Shown here in pieces: positions 17,071 to 25,678 of a stretch of DNA of 64,000 nt. A program made the translations under genes and the position numbers. Numbering within the stretch: position 1 is the first letter of the stretch; each line of letters begins with the position of its first letter. The stretch is from Halorientalis marina (GTDB lineage Archaea; Halobacteriota; Halobacteria; Halobacteriales; Haloarculaceae). The stretch is from positions 1 through 64,000 of the forward strand of contig NZ_CP095488.1 in the NCBI RefSeq assembly GCF_023028345.1. Direction: 5' to 3'. The notes beneath the pieces are model-generated. The model did no database searches and was not told where the DNA came from. It saw only the letters and a program-made list of their open reading frames with translations.

Positions 17071-17753
17071 GTCTCCCCGACCGCGAACAGGAACTGTTGA
17101 CCACGCTCGAAGCAATCACCGATTCCAATCTGCCGTACGTGCTCGTCGGCGGCTGGGCTGTCACCGCGTTCAATCAGCGTTTCTCCACGGACGTCGACCT
17201 CGTCGTCCCCGAGGAAGCGGTCGAGGCGTACGACTCGTTTCTCCGCGACCACGAGTACGAGCGAACGAACGAGTACGACACGAGCGGGATCTATGACGGC
17301 CAGTTTATTCAGTATTCGAAAAATGTCGGAAATCCGGTGAGTATCGACCTGATGGTAAACGCGCTCCGCTGTCGACAGACTGAGGGAGAATGGTCGTATC
17401 GCTATCTCGATCAACACGCCCGGTCCGTCACAGTCGGTCGGACGCTGTCGGTAGACACGCGTATTCCGGAGCGGGAACTGCTCCTTGCGATCAAACTCCA
17501 CAGCGGCCGGTTCACGGACGCCCGTGACGTGGTTGCAGCCGCGACGGATGCCGATTTCGATCGTGTCGAAACACACCTCCATCGCGGCGATCCGCAGGCC
17601 CTTTCCGAGCAGTTTGCCGGCATCAGTGACCAACTAGCAGACGAGTCGTTCCTCGACGCGTTCAAGGGTGAATTCCAGCAGCAAACGGTGCCCGATGCGA
17701 CGATCGAACGCGTCCGCGATTTTCTCGCTGCACAGCAAGAGCGTCTCCGGTAG
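17067..17753 (+). CDS. AbiEii-like nucleotidyltransferase toxin
   Basis: 228-aa protein with a minimal nucleotidyltransferase core: YVLVGGWAVTAF (about 24-35), RFSTDVDLVVPEE with the DxD metal site (42-44), and IDLMVNALR (about 93-101) supplying the third acidic residue. AbiEii/MenT-type toxins use this fold to add nucleotides to tRNA acceptor stems and arrest growth, for example during phage infection. It follows the putative antitoxin with an ATGA overlap, and the intact catalytic residues suggest an active toxin. It could instead belong to a related DUF6036/antibiotic-NTP-transferase group. It is shorter than typical AbiEii proteins (about 300 aa). Confidence 0.7.
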   Translation: MSLPDREQELLTTLEAITDSNLPYVLVGGWAVTAFNQRFSTDVDLVVPEEAVEAYDSFLRDHEYERTNEYDTSGIYDGQFIQYSKNVGNPVSIDLMVNALRCRQTEGEWSYRYLDQHARSVTVGRTLSVDTRIPERELLLAIKLHSGRFTDARDVVAAATDADFDRVETHLHRGDPQALSEQFAGISDQLADESFLDAFKGEFQQQTVPDATIERVRDFLAAQQERLR

Positions 17754-17814
17754 CCTACCGGAGGCCCGCATCGTGTATCCGTACGTGGTCGCTCGCCGCT
17801 GTTGGCACCGTGAG

Positions 17815-18867
17815 CTACATTTCCTGATACGCGCCAACGATCTGCTGATCTCGCTCCAGTCGCTCTGCCAGTTTCGGACTCCGCACCTCCAGGGCCAGTT
17901 CACGCCCCTCCCAGTGCTTCCCGTCTTTCCCGTTCCAGACGCCGTACAGCGTCGCTTTCGGCAGCGTGACGACACCGAACACGACTGCGAGCATGTACAC
18001 CAGCGAGCACAGTGTCTCCCAGGAGACCGTCGCCCGCTTCGGCACGTCCGGCGGGAACGCGACCTTCTGTGCCCGCAGGCCGGCGTCGGTCGCGCGCTCG
18101 ACGAATCCGGTGTCGTTGCTGAACAGCACCACCTCCTTCCGGTGGTCGGCCGCGTACTCGCGATACCCTTCGACGATCGCTTCGTCGCCGGTGTCGCTGT
18201 CCGTGAAGTCGGTCTGGCGCTGCCCCATCAGGTCGCGAAATTCGTAGAGGCCGAGGAAGCCACTCCGATTCTTCCCGGCCGGCTGGTTCGTCAACCGCTC
18301 GAAAGCATCGCCGAAAGCGTCGGTCAACTCGCGGGTGTCGTGGTGCTTGTAGTACCAGTCGAGTTCCTCCTTGACACCCGACGAGAGCACGAACCCGGTC
18401 ACTGGTGGCCGTTCGTCATCACCCTCGTCTTGCTGTGAGCCCCACGCGGGATCGAGTCCCAGGACGGCCGGCATTCGCCAGCCGAACAGGTTGGTATCCA
18501 GTCCGGCCATCACGGGATCGTGGCCGGCTTCGAGGTCGGGATGGCCGTGCCGACGGAGGAACCGGTCGATGTCGTCGCGGTTCGCCACGTCGAACAGGCC
18601 GCCGGCGATGAGCGTCCGGACGTAGGACTGGGGGTCCGGAAGGTCCTCGTAGGCGGCCTCGCCGTACCGTCGCTCGACCTCGTCCCGAGCGTCCTCGTAG
18701 GTGTACCGCCCCGTCGAGACACTAACCGTCGCCTCGGTGCTGTCGTCCAGCCGAACCCGGAGCAACTCGCCGATCTCCTCGGCGGGATGCGCGACCGAAA
18801 TCGTCGTCGTGTCGAGATCGGCTAGCCCGTTCAACAGCGGCATCAGATGCCGTTCGCCGAGGATCAT
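17815..18867 (-). CDS. PIN-like nuclease, partner of a CARF-like sensor
   Basis: 350-aa protein. An N-terminal domain of unknown fold (1-118) precedes a PIN-like core: GLDTNLFGW (D124), SGVKEELDWYY (E167/E168), DTGDEA (D228) and VVLFSNDTGF (D252). This is the spacing of acidic metal-binding residues typical of PIN ribonucleases. A hydrophobic stretch follows at about 286-304. The gene overlaps the CARF-like gene by ATGA, so the two proteins are very likely made together. By analogy with CARF-effector proteins, the ligand-sensing partner would switch this nuclease on. I know no named two-gene family with this arrangement. Confidence 0.65.
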   Translation of the reverse strand: MILGERHLMPLLNGLADLDTTTISVAHPAEEIGELLRVRLDDSTEATVSVSTGRYTYEDARDEVERRYGEAAYEDLPDPQSYVRTLIAGGLFDVANRDDIDRFLRRHGHPDLEAGHDPVMAGLDTNLFGWRMPAVLGLDPAWGSQQDEGDDERPPVTGFVLSSGVKEELDWYYKHHDTRELTDAFGDAFERLTNQPAGKNRSGFLGLYEFRDLMGQRQTDFTDSDTGDEAIVEGYREYAADHRKEVVLFSNDTGFVERATDAGLRAQKVAFPPDVPKRATVSWETLCSLVYMLAVVFGVVTLPKATLYGVWNGKDGKHWEGRELALEVRSPKLAERLERDQQIVGAYQEM

Positions 18868-19361
18868 GCGAACACCTCCGCGAAGTCGATCAGGTCCACA
18901 CCGGGACGTGGGATGTCCGGGTAGACACGGTCGTAGTAGTCGCTGGAGTCCAGATACAGGTAGAACACCCGGTCGGCGTCGAACTGAATCCCGGCTTGGA
19001 AGGCGATAGCCGACATGAACTTTCGGCCCGGCGTGACGTCGATGCCAACCGTCGCGTCCTCTTCCCGGGCGGCCTCGACGCCAGCCCGATGGAAATCAAC
19101 GATGGCCTGAAAATCGCGCTCGGAGTCGATGGTGACTGGCTCGACGTCGACATTGCCACCATGGGCATCGACGACGGCCTCGACGAGGTCGATAGCCCGT
19201 TCGCTGTCTTCGTGGACGTCCGGGTTCCGGAGAATACGGACGTAATCGGGGACGAAGTCACGTTCAGTACAGGCCGCGGCCAGCGGATTCACGACCGCTT
19301 CGATGGTCGGACTGGCCGTCGTCAACCAGTATCGTGTCGGTTCTGTGGTGGTGTGTGTCAT
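18864..19361 (-). CDS. CARF-like (CRISPR-associated Rossmann fold) sensor protein
   Basis: 165-aa single-domain Rossmann-like protein. It has strand 1 RYWLTTASPT (10-19), a variable middle, then VGIDVTPGRKFMSAIAFQAG (105-124), which matches the CARF signature of a hydrophobic strand, T-x-G-x-K-x-M and an Ala-rich helix. A strand RVFYLYLD follows. CARF domains bind cyclic oligoadenylates made during type III CRISPR signalling. No CRISPR locus is in this window, so the ligand could come from elsewhere in the genome or be a different nucleotide. The gene overlaps the PIN-type nuclease downstream and follows a Cys-rich gene by 75 bases. Confidence 0.7.
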   Translation of the reverse strand: MTHTTTEPTRYWLTTASPTIEAVVNPLAAACTERDFVPDYVRILRNPDVHEDSERAIDLVEAVVDAHGGNVDVEPVTIDSERDFQAIVDFHRAGVEAAREEDATVGIDVTPGRKFMSAIAFQAGIQFDADRVFYLYLDSSDYYDRVYPDIPRPGVDLIDFAEVFA

Positions 19362-19436
19362 CTCTTAGTGTCCTCTTCGAGTCGGTCTGTGGGTCGGCAC
19401 AGCGGCCGGTCGTGTCCCCGTGGCCCACTTCGGTAG

Positions 19437-19799
19437 TCAACTTTCGTGATACTGGTTCTGGACGGCGTCCATCTTGCACTGGACACAGAGGTCGTCGGCC
19501 ACGCAACCGACGTTGTCGTACGGACAGTCGTACTCCTCGACGTCGACGCTGAGCCGACGTTTCGCCCTCTCCCATTCGTTCTCCCAGTTTTCGATGTCCG
19601 CCTCCTGTGAGTCGAAGACGATCTCACCCTCCCGGTTCTCGATTTTGGCGACCGTCTCTGCATCGACCGTGTCTTTCACGACGTTGATCGCCTCCCGAAA
19701 AGAGGAACACGTGACTCTGTCGCGGCCGCCCGACTCTTCGAGTACGACCACAGTAATCTGACTGTCGGTCGTCTCGGTCGGTTCCATCCCCGATGTCAT
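19437..19799 (-). CDS. Cys-rich small protein upstream of the CARF/PIN pair
   Basis: 120-aa acidic protein, not recognised. Residues 1-60 look like a compact alpha/beta domain (ITVVVLEESGGRDRVTCSSF). The C-terminal part carries CPYDNVGC and CVQC, five cysteines in all with the first at 31, so a small zinc site is likely. It is the first gene of a minus-strand group with the CARF-like and PIN-like genes (75-base gap), so it may be a third component or a regulator. Start codons at 19799 and 19787 are both possible. Confidence 0.5.
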   Translation of the reverse strand: MTSGMEPTETTDSQITVVVLEESGGRDRVTCSSFREAINVVKDTVDAETVAKIENREGEIVFDSQEADIENWENEWERAKRRLSVDVEEYDCPYDNVGCVADDLCVQCKMDAVQNQYHES

Positions 19800-19917
19800 G
19801 GGTTCCTATAGTTTTGGAGGGACGACAAAAACCTCTGCCACGTTTCACGACCGCCAGTATACCCTGTGGCCTCTGTCGTGCCGCCCGCCGTATTCGTGTT
19901 GGAGTCCACGCCGTTCA

Positions 19918-21696
19918 TCACTCTTCGATCTCCGTAATCGCCCACTGCGCTCGCGTGAGGACGTCACTGTCGCCTTCACGCTTCCGGAGTGCCTCCAGGT
20001 CCGGGAGCGCCTCCGTGGCGTGGTCGCCGAGATGGCCGAGCGCCCAGCAGGCGTTCAGCCGGACTAGCTCGCGGCCGTCTTCAAGCAACGTGACGAACGT
20101 GTCGGCGTGGGGCGCGACGACATGGGGTGCGACCTCGGCCAGCCGCGAGACCGCCGCCGAGGCGTTGATCCGCGTGTAGTCGTCATCGGCGGTCACCAGT
20201 TCGACCAGACGGTCGAGATTCGGCTCGGCGGCGAGCGGATCGTGCTTCGTCAGGTCGCTCAGGAGTCCGGCCGCGTTCGCGCGGAGTTTCACGTCGTCGG
20301 CGTCCAGCAGGACGGCAACGTCGTCAACGATCTCGGGGCCGACGTCCGGATACTCGTCGACGACGCGACCGAGCGCGGCCGTCGCGTTCAGCCGCGTGTT
20401 CGATGGGAGGTCCTCGTCGACGACACGCGTCGCAATGGGCTCCGCGACCGGCTTGATGGCCTCCGGATAGTCGCGGGAGACACACGATAGCGCGTAGAGC
20501 GCGTACGACTGTCCCGGGGCATCGTCTTCGAGGATCGTCGCCAGCGCCGGGACCGCATCGAGCACGTCTTCGGGCGCCTCTGCCGCGATTTCGCCGAGGG
20601 TCCTGGCGGCTTCGCGCCGGGCCGGACCCGCGCTGTCGGTCAGGTACGGCCCGATCACGTCGACCAGGGGCGCGACGTCGGCCGGGTCGGCAGCCGCGAG
20701 CAGGCGAAGCGTCGCGAGCGTGCCGGCCGGCGTCTCGAGGTCGCCGCTGTCCAGTATCGACCGCAGAATCGGCAGCGCTGGCGTACAGTCCTCGGGCCGC
20801 ACTCTGGCGACCGCGTGGAGCGCTCGAAGCGCGTCGTCTCGGGCATCACGGGCTGGACTGTCAAGCAGCGTCAGGACCTTCGAGACCGGGACGCTCTCGG
20901 GGTCGGCCTGCGCCAGCCGACGAAGGCCGAGCGCTTTCTCGCTGGGCGTGTCGGCACCGGCCGTGTACAGGTCGGCTGGCGGGTCGACGACCGAGAGCTG
21001 TTCGATGTCGGCCACGCGCACGGTGAACGACTCCCCTGCCGGCGCGAGCGGCTGACACCGGACGGCCGGGGCCGCAGCGGGCCGGTCGAGCGACTGTGGG
21101 ACGAGTTCGATCGCTGCGAGCAGTCGCGTTCGCGTCTCGCAGTCGCCAGCGTCGGTGAGTTCGTAGCCAGGGGCGTCCTCGTGCTCGTCGAGGAACGACT
21201 CGAGGTGGTCCGGCCCTATCGGCGCGATACCCGCGCTCGTCGGGGAGCCACCGTCGGCGACCGGGTCGCGTGCCCACGGGAGCGCGGGGTCGATGTCACC
21301 ACGTTTCACTGCGGGCACGAATTCCCAGGCGTGATAATGCTCCCAGCCGTCGATATCGCTCAGGTCGAGGTCGTCGACGACGACGTACCCCTCGGCGTCG
21401 GGATGCAGGTCGGCGATCAGCCCCAGGCGCTCGCGCCGGCTCGGGAACCGCTCGTAGCGGCCGTCGGGCTGTTTGCCGCCGAGCCAGTCGTCCCAGTCGT
21501 CCCCGTGACGGCCGACGATGTCGACGACGCCCGGGATGGCAGCCTCCGCGGCGAGGTCCTGATTGCCGATTGCGTACACCGCGTGGTCGGTCTCGTGGGC
21601 GAGCTGGCGCACCCACGCCAGCGGGACGGCCTCGTGGTGCGGGTGTGGATTCACGTCGACGGTCCAGTCGCGGTCGAACGCGAAGACGTGCATCAC
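19918..21696 (-). CDS. HAD-like plus HEAT-repeat protein
   Basis: 592-aa protein. Residues 1-130 begin with HVFAFDRDWTVD, a HAD-phosphatase-like DxDxT/V opening, followed by a cap-like segment. After a linker, residues about 255-592 are eight or more HEAT repeats (units such as ARREAARTLGEIAAEAPEDV and VRLNACWALGHLGDHATEAL), which form a protein-binding solenoid. It overlaps the upstream VWA gene by 4 bases and is clearly co-translated with it. Together the two look like a scaffold and adaptor of a multi-protein complex. The second acidic HAD residues were not located with certainty, so catalytic activity is open. Confidence 0.65.
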   Translation of the reverse strand: MMHVFAFDRDWTVDVNPHPHHEAVPLAWVRQLAHETDHAVYAIGNQDLAAEAAIPGVVDIVGRHGDDWDDWLGGKQPDGRYERFPSRRERLGLIADLHPDAEGYVVVDDLDLSDIDGWEHYHAWEFVPAVKRGDIDPALPWARDPVADGGSPTSAGIAPIGPDHLESFLDEHEDAPGYELTDAGDCETRTRLLAAIELVPQSLDRPAAAPAVRCQPLAPAGESFTVRVADIEQLSVVDPPADLYTAGADTPSEKALGLRRLAQADPESVPVSKVLTLLDSPARDARDDALRALHAVARVRPEDCTPALPILRSILDSGDLETPAGTLATLRLLAAADPADVAPLVDVIGPYLTDSAGPARREAARTLGEIAAEAPEDVLDAVPALATILEDDAPGQSYALYALSCVSRDYPEAIKPVAEPIATRVVDEDLPSNTRLNATAALGRVVDEYPDVGPEIVDDVAVLLDADDVKLRANAAGLLSDLTKHDPLAAEPNLDRLVELVTADDDYTRINASAAVSRLAEVAPHVVAPHADTFVTLLEDGRELVRLNACWALGHLGDHATEALPDLEALRKREGDSDVLTRAQWAITEIEE

Positions 21697-23780
21697 TTAC
21701 TCACTCCGTTTCGGGACTCGGCGCTCCCCTCGAGCAGTCGCGCCAGCAGCGTCACCTCCTGTTGCAGGTCGTCGTCGCCGACGGCCTCGCGCTCGCGACG
21801 GAGGGCGGCACGCAGGTCCGCGAACCGGGCCGCCCAGTCGTCGGAGACGGCCAGCGGGATGGATTCGCGTTCGTGCTCGCCGCGCTGGTCGGGCAACAGC
21901 CAGTCGTCGACGCCCTCGCCACCGGTGGCTCGCTGGTGGACCTCCCGCGCCCAGGACCGCAGTTCGCGAGCGTACCGGGAGAGCACGACCGCTTTGCGGA
22001 TACCGTCGTGGTCGAACTGTTCGGGTTCGCTCGACAGCGTGACGGTCGCGCGTTCGCTGTGGTCGCTCCCGTCGCGCTCGGTCCAGGAGGCCACGAGGTC
22101 GACCTCACCGTCTGCGGGCGCGCCGTCGAGCCGGACGAGCACGACGCCGCCGCGTGCCTCGCCGTCCTCCTTCGCGGAGGGAAACAGCGTCTCGACGTGC
22201 ATGAGCCGCCCCGTCGCGTCCTCGGCGGTGGGCGAGCCGTGGACGGCGGCGATCTCGGCGCCCCCGAGTTCGAGTTCCAGGTCGTACACCAGCGGCGTGA
22301 CCATGTAGTCGAACTCCGCGCCGAGCCGGCGCTCGAACTCCGCGGCCGAGTGGACGAAGTAGTGGTTCGCGCCGCGGATGCCCGAGAGCGCGTCGGCCAG
22401 GTCGGCGTTGGCGTCGAGTCCCATGCCGACGAAGGTGGTGTGGATGCCGCGGTCGGCCGCGTCGGCGAACAGCCGGGTCAGCGTCCGCTCGCCGGTCGCG
22501 CCCGTGTTGGGCATCATGTCGGTCATGAAGACAACCCGGCGCTCGACGTCGGTCGTGGTCTCGCCGTCGGCGAGCATGTCCCAGGCGGCCTCGAACCCGT
22601 CGGCGAGGTTGGTGCCACCGCCAGCGGCCACCTCACGGACGTGCTGGCGGATGGCCACCATGTTCGTCGACGCCACGTCCCGGAGCGGTTTGGCGACGTG
22701 CGCGCGGTTGTTGTAGAGGACGACGCCGAGGCGGTCCTCGGGCCGCAGTTGCTCGGTCAGCGCACAGAGCGAGCGGGTGGCGGCCTCGATCTTGGTCGTC
22801 GAGTCGGCTTCCGTCTCGCGTTTGCGGCCGTGTTCGTCGTAGTAGTACTGGTCGAAGGGACTGTCCATCGACCCGGAGACGTCCAGTACGGCCACGAGGT
22901 CGAGCCGCGGGCGCTCGAAGTCGGCGGCCGAGAGCGTCGAATCTAGCCCGACCGAGAGGTAGTGTTCGGTTTCGCCGGTCAGCGGGTGGTCGCTGATGGC
23001 CGTCGCGTACCGCGGCGCGAACAGGGCGTCGGCGTCCGCTCCCGACGATTCGCCCGTCTCGAAGTAGTAGTCGTAGAACAGCCCCTCGTCGCTGATGGCC
23101 TCGGGCTGTGGCGTGTAGCCGGCGGCGACGTTCTCGCGGAAGTTCTCGGCGTCTTTGGCGCCGCCGGTCGCGAGGCCGATAGAGTCGGTGGTCGTCGCCG
23201 GGCTCTCCATGGCCGGTGCGGCGTTGTCGACCGACCGGTCCATCTGCCCCTCCGCCGCGTGGATTTCCCCGTCGGTGGCGAGGTGACCGGGCACGTCGCG
23301 GCCACACGCGTCACAGACGAAATCCGGGACTGCGAGTTCGCTACCGCTGGTCATCGGTTCCCAGTCGTCGACCTCCCGTTTGTCCGTGCGAAGCCGGGCG
23401 ATCACGGTCCGGGCGTCGACGATGCCGAAGGCCTCCGCGATGCCGAGTTCCTCGGCGGCACGCAGGACGGCCTCGTCGACAGCGTCGATCGCCTGTCCCG
23501 GGCGCAGCGCCGACCCACAGGACGGACAGGTGGTATCGGGATCGGTGTCGCCCGGCGGGTCGGCACCGAGCAGGTCGGTGACCCGGTAGGGGTCGCCGGT
23601 CTTCAGTTGGACGAGCGTGTCGCTCCCGGGTGCGGTGAGGATCGGGAACTGCTCGCCGTTCTCGTCCTCGACCAGCAGACGGTGGACTGTCGTCCCCTCG
23701 ATTTCCAGCGGACGCAGCGAGACCTGCCTGATCGTGATGTCGTGTCGCTCCCCGTCGCGCAAGTCAGTGTTCGTGGGCAT
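21693..23780 (-). CDS. VWA-domain protein with zinc-ribbon-like cysteines
   Basis: About 695 aa. An N-terminal domain carries CPSCGSAL (about 87) and FVCDACGRD (about 157), four cysteines that could form a zinc ribbon. A von Willebrand A domain follows, with the MIDAS motif AVLDVSGSMDS (about 298), a Thr in GGGTNLADGFE and FMTDMMPNTG; the metal-binding residues are intact. The C-terminal region is a beta-rich domain then helices. VWA proteins often work with AAA+ ATPases, and an ATPase gene lies on the other side of the divergent promoter. The frame is open to 23870, so a start 30 codons earlier is possible. No clear TATA box separates the two options. Confidence 0.7.
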   Translation of the reverse strand: MPTNTDLRDGERHDITIRQVSLRPLEIEGTTVHRLLVEDENGEQFPILTAPGSDTLVQLKTGDPYRVTDLLGADPPGDTDPDTTCPSCGSALRPGQAIDAVDEAVLRAAEELGIAEAFGIVDARTVIARLRTDKREVDDWEPMTSGSELAVPDFVCDACGRDVPGHLATDGEIHAAEGQMDRSVDNAAPAMESPATTTDSIGLATGGAKDAENFRENVAAGYTPQPEAISDEGLFYDYYFETGESSGADADALFAPRYATAISDHPLTGETEHYLSVGLDSTLSAADFERPRLDLVAVLDVSGSMDSPFDQYYYDEHGRKRETEADSTTKIEAATRSLCALTEQLRPEDRLGVVLYNNRAHVAKPLRDVASTNMVAIRQHVREVAAGGGTNLADGFEAAWDMLADGETTTDVERRVVFMTDMMPNTGATGERTLTRLFADAADRGIHTTFVGMGLDANADLADALSGIRGANHYFVHSAAEFERRLGAEFDYMVTPLVYDLELELGGAEIAAVHGSPTAEDATGRLMHVETLFPSAKEDGEARGGVVLVRLDGAPADGEVDLVASWTERDGSDHSERATVTLSSEPEQFDHDGIRKAVVLSRYARELRSWAREVHQRATGGEGVDDWLLPDQRGEHERESIPLAVSDDWAARFADLRAALRREREAVGDDDLQQEVTLLARLLEGSAESRNGVSK

Positions 23781-23930
23781 ACGGTCTGTCGTGGCTCCCT
23801 GTACCCGGGCAGCCAGCGGGCGATCGTCGGTGTCAAACTCCGGCCCCCGGCGAAATGCGATAAACCACATTTCGATGTATGTTTTCCCGAGGTCGCACTC
23901 ATTACTTTGCGTCTCGATGGTTTAAGACTT

Positions 23931-23981
23931 TCGTAGAGGTGCATCTAAGAGGGGGCGGAATCAAAACTAGATGCACTACGA
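23931..23981. promoter_or_regulatory. Interrupted inverted repeat in the VWA/AAA divergent promoter
   Basis: TCGTAG-A-GGTGCATCTA is mirrored 20 bases later by TAGATGCAC-TACGA: a 9-base perfect core (23939-23947 and 23968-23976) with matching outer CGTAG/CTACG ends. A TATA-like TTTAAGA stands just upstream (23921-23927). It may be an operator or RNA hairpin controlling one or both divergent operons. Confidence 0.4.
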
Positions 23982-24112
23982 TGTCTTTTTCTACTGTCGA
24001 GCGACGCAATCCCGGTTTCAGCCCGGTAATAGCAATCGTAACCTACATTGGGCTGTGCTTGGAGCAGCCGCAACAGTCATTGGGGCGGAGGTCGTGGTCG
24101 GAACAACGACTC

Positions 24113-25678
24113 ATGACGCTCGATGCAGGCGAGGCACTGCTCCGTGACCTCCACGAACACAATCCGTGGTGGGAGGACGGCCTCGCGGCCTTCGACCTCC
24201 CGGCGCGGCAGAAAAGCGACTTCTACCACCTGGCGCGGCCGGACGGCGAGGGGAGTCAGTTCGAGGACCAGTTCCTCCTCGCGCTCGTCGGTCGCCGGGG
24301 CGCGGGCAAGACTACGCTCCTCCACGAGTTCGTGCGCCACCGCATCGACGCGGGGGACGCACCCGAACGATTCCTCTATCTCCCTTTCGACGCCGACCCG
24401 CTCTACCAGCTCCAGTCCGCCGAACAGCTCCGGCGTGCCGTTCGCTACTACGAGAGTCGCATCCTCGGCCGCATTGAGACGGACAGCCCACACTTCGTCC
24501 TCCTCGACGACGTCCACCACGTCGAACACCCGAACAAACCCTCTACTGAGGGCTGGGGTGGGCCGGTCGCGGACCTGTACACCGACGACGCGAACAGGCA
24601 CGTCGTCGTGACGGCCAGTGCCGCCGTCCAGATCGAGCGCGAACTCGAGACCAGTCCCCTGGACGCGGCGACCTACGACACTCAGCCGATCCTCCCCGAG
24701 AAGTTCCGTGACTACCTGTTCACCCTCTATCCGGACCTCGAGAGCGGTGAGACACGCGTCAGTCCGACATCACTGCGGACCGGCGACGGAAGCATCCCGG
24801 CGGCACTCGACACGGGCGAGATCGAGCCACTCGTTGGGGAACTCCGTAGCAAACACGACCAAGTCGCCGACGTGGCGGGGCGCATCCAGTCACGGGTCGT
24901 CGACTATCTGGCGATGGGCGGCATCATCAGCTACGATCGCGACGGCGCGGTCGCCTCGGCGGCCGAGTTGCCCGCGGGTGCGTACGACCGCCTCCGGAAC
25001 GACGTGCGCGACGCACTGTACCAGGAGGTGCCCGGCTTCGAGTCGATCCAGACCATCGCCGACCTCGAACGGCTCTGTGCCATCGCCGCCCGGAACCGCG
25101 GCGCCGAGTCCATCCGGTATCAGGACCTCGTCGAACTGTTCGACGTGGACCGCCGGACCATCGCGGACAGTTACCTCCCCGCACTCGCGGAGCTGTACCT
25201 CTTGAACGGCGTCACCGAGTACGACAACAGCCGGCCACGCGCCGTGCGCCTCTACCTCCGGGATACGGGCCTCGCGACGGCACTGGCCGACGGCGACGCG
25301 ACGACCGTCCGCAACGATTTCGACCGCGAGGCCGACCTGGCCCGGATCGCCGCGTTCGACCACACGATGCGATTCGCCTACGGGATCAACGCAGCCCAGG
25401 AACGCCCGTGGGAGCCGCCGATCCAGTACTGGCGCGGCCGGCAGGGCGAGGTCGATTTCGTCTTCGAGGTCGGTGACACGCCCGTCCCGGTCGGGCTGTC
25501 CTACCGGGCCGGTGAACGCGACGACACGCTCGCAGCGCTCGAAGCGTTCCGTGAGACGTACGAGACGCCGCTCGGCGTCCGGGTCGTCGGCGAGACCGGA
25601 CGCGGCGCCGAACCGGTCCGGACGGTCGGTGACGGCATCGTACAACTGCCATACTGGCTGTACCTCCTCCTATGCTAG
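24113..25678 (+). CDS. AAA-type ATPase of the DUF4143 class
   Basis: 521-aa P-loop ATPase with Walker A VGRRGAGKTT (about 59-68), Walker B HFVLLDDVHHV (about 126) and sensor-like VVVTASAAVQ. After the ATPase core come a small helical winged domain (DLVELFDVDRRTIADSYLPA) and a C-terminal RecB-like/DUF4143 part with YWRGRQGEVDFVFEV (about 440-455). This is the layout of the AAA_14-DUF4143 family, whose role is not established. The frame is open to 23879, and an ATG at 23981 also fits a TATA-like element. I chose 24113 because the sequence becomes family-like there. It overlaps the ADP-ribosylglycohydrolase gene by 7 bases. Confidence 0.7.
   Translation: MTLDAGEALLRDLHEHNPWWEDGLAAFDLPARQKSDFYHLARPDGEGSQFEDQFLLALVGRRGAGKTTLLHEFVRHRIDAGDAPERFLYLPFDADPLYQLQSAEQLRRAVRYYESRILGRIETDSPHFVLLDDVHHVEHPNKPSTEGWGGPVADLYTDDANRHVVVTASAAVQIERELETSPLDAATYDTQPILPEKFRDYLFTLYPDLESGETRVSPTSLRTGDGSIPAALDTGEIEPLVGELRSKHDQVADVAGRIQSRVVDYLAMGGIISYDRDGAVASAAELPAGAYDRLRNDVRDALYQEVPGFESIQTIADLERLCAIAARNRGAESIRYQDLVELFDVDRRTIADSYLPALAELYLLNGVTEYDNSRPRAVRLYLRDTGLATALADGDATTVRNDFDREADLARIAAFDHTMRFAYGINAAQERPWEPPIQYWRGRQGEVDFVFEVGDTPVPVGLSYRAGERDDTLAALEAFRETYETPLGVRVVGETGRGAEPVRTVGDGIVQLPYWLYLLLC

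Noticed and set aside
20815-22946. Two long plus-strand frames opposite the HAD-HEAT and VWA genes
   Set aside because: Arg/Gly-rich antisense translations. The minus strand carries HEAT repeats, a MIDAS motif and overlapping starts.
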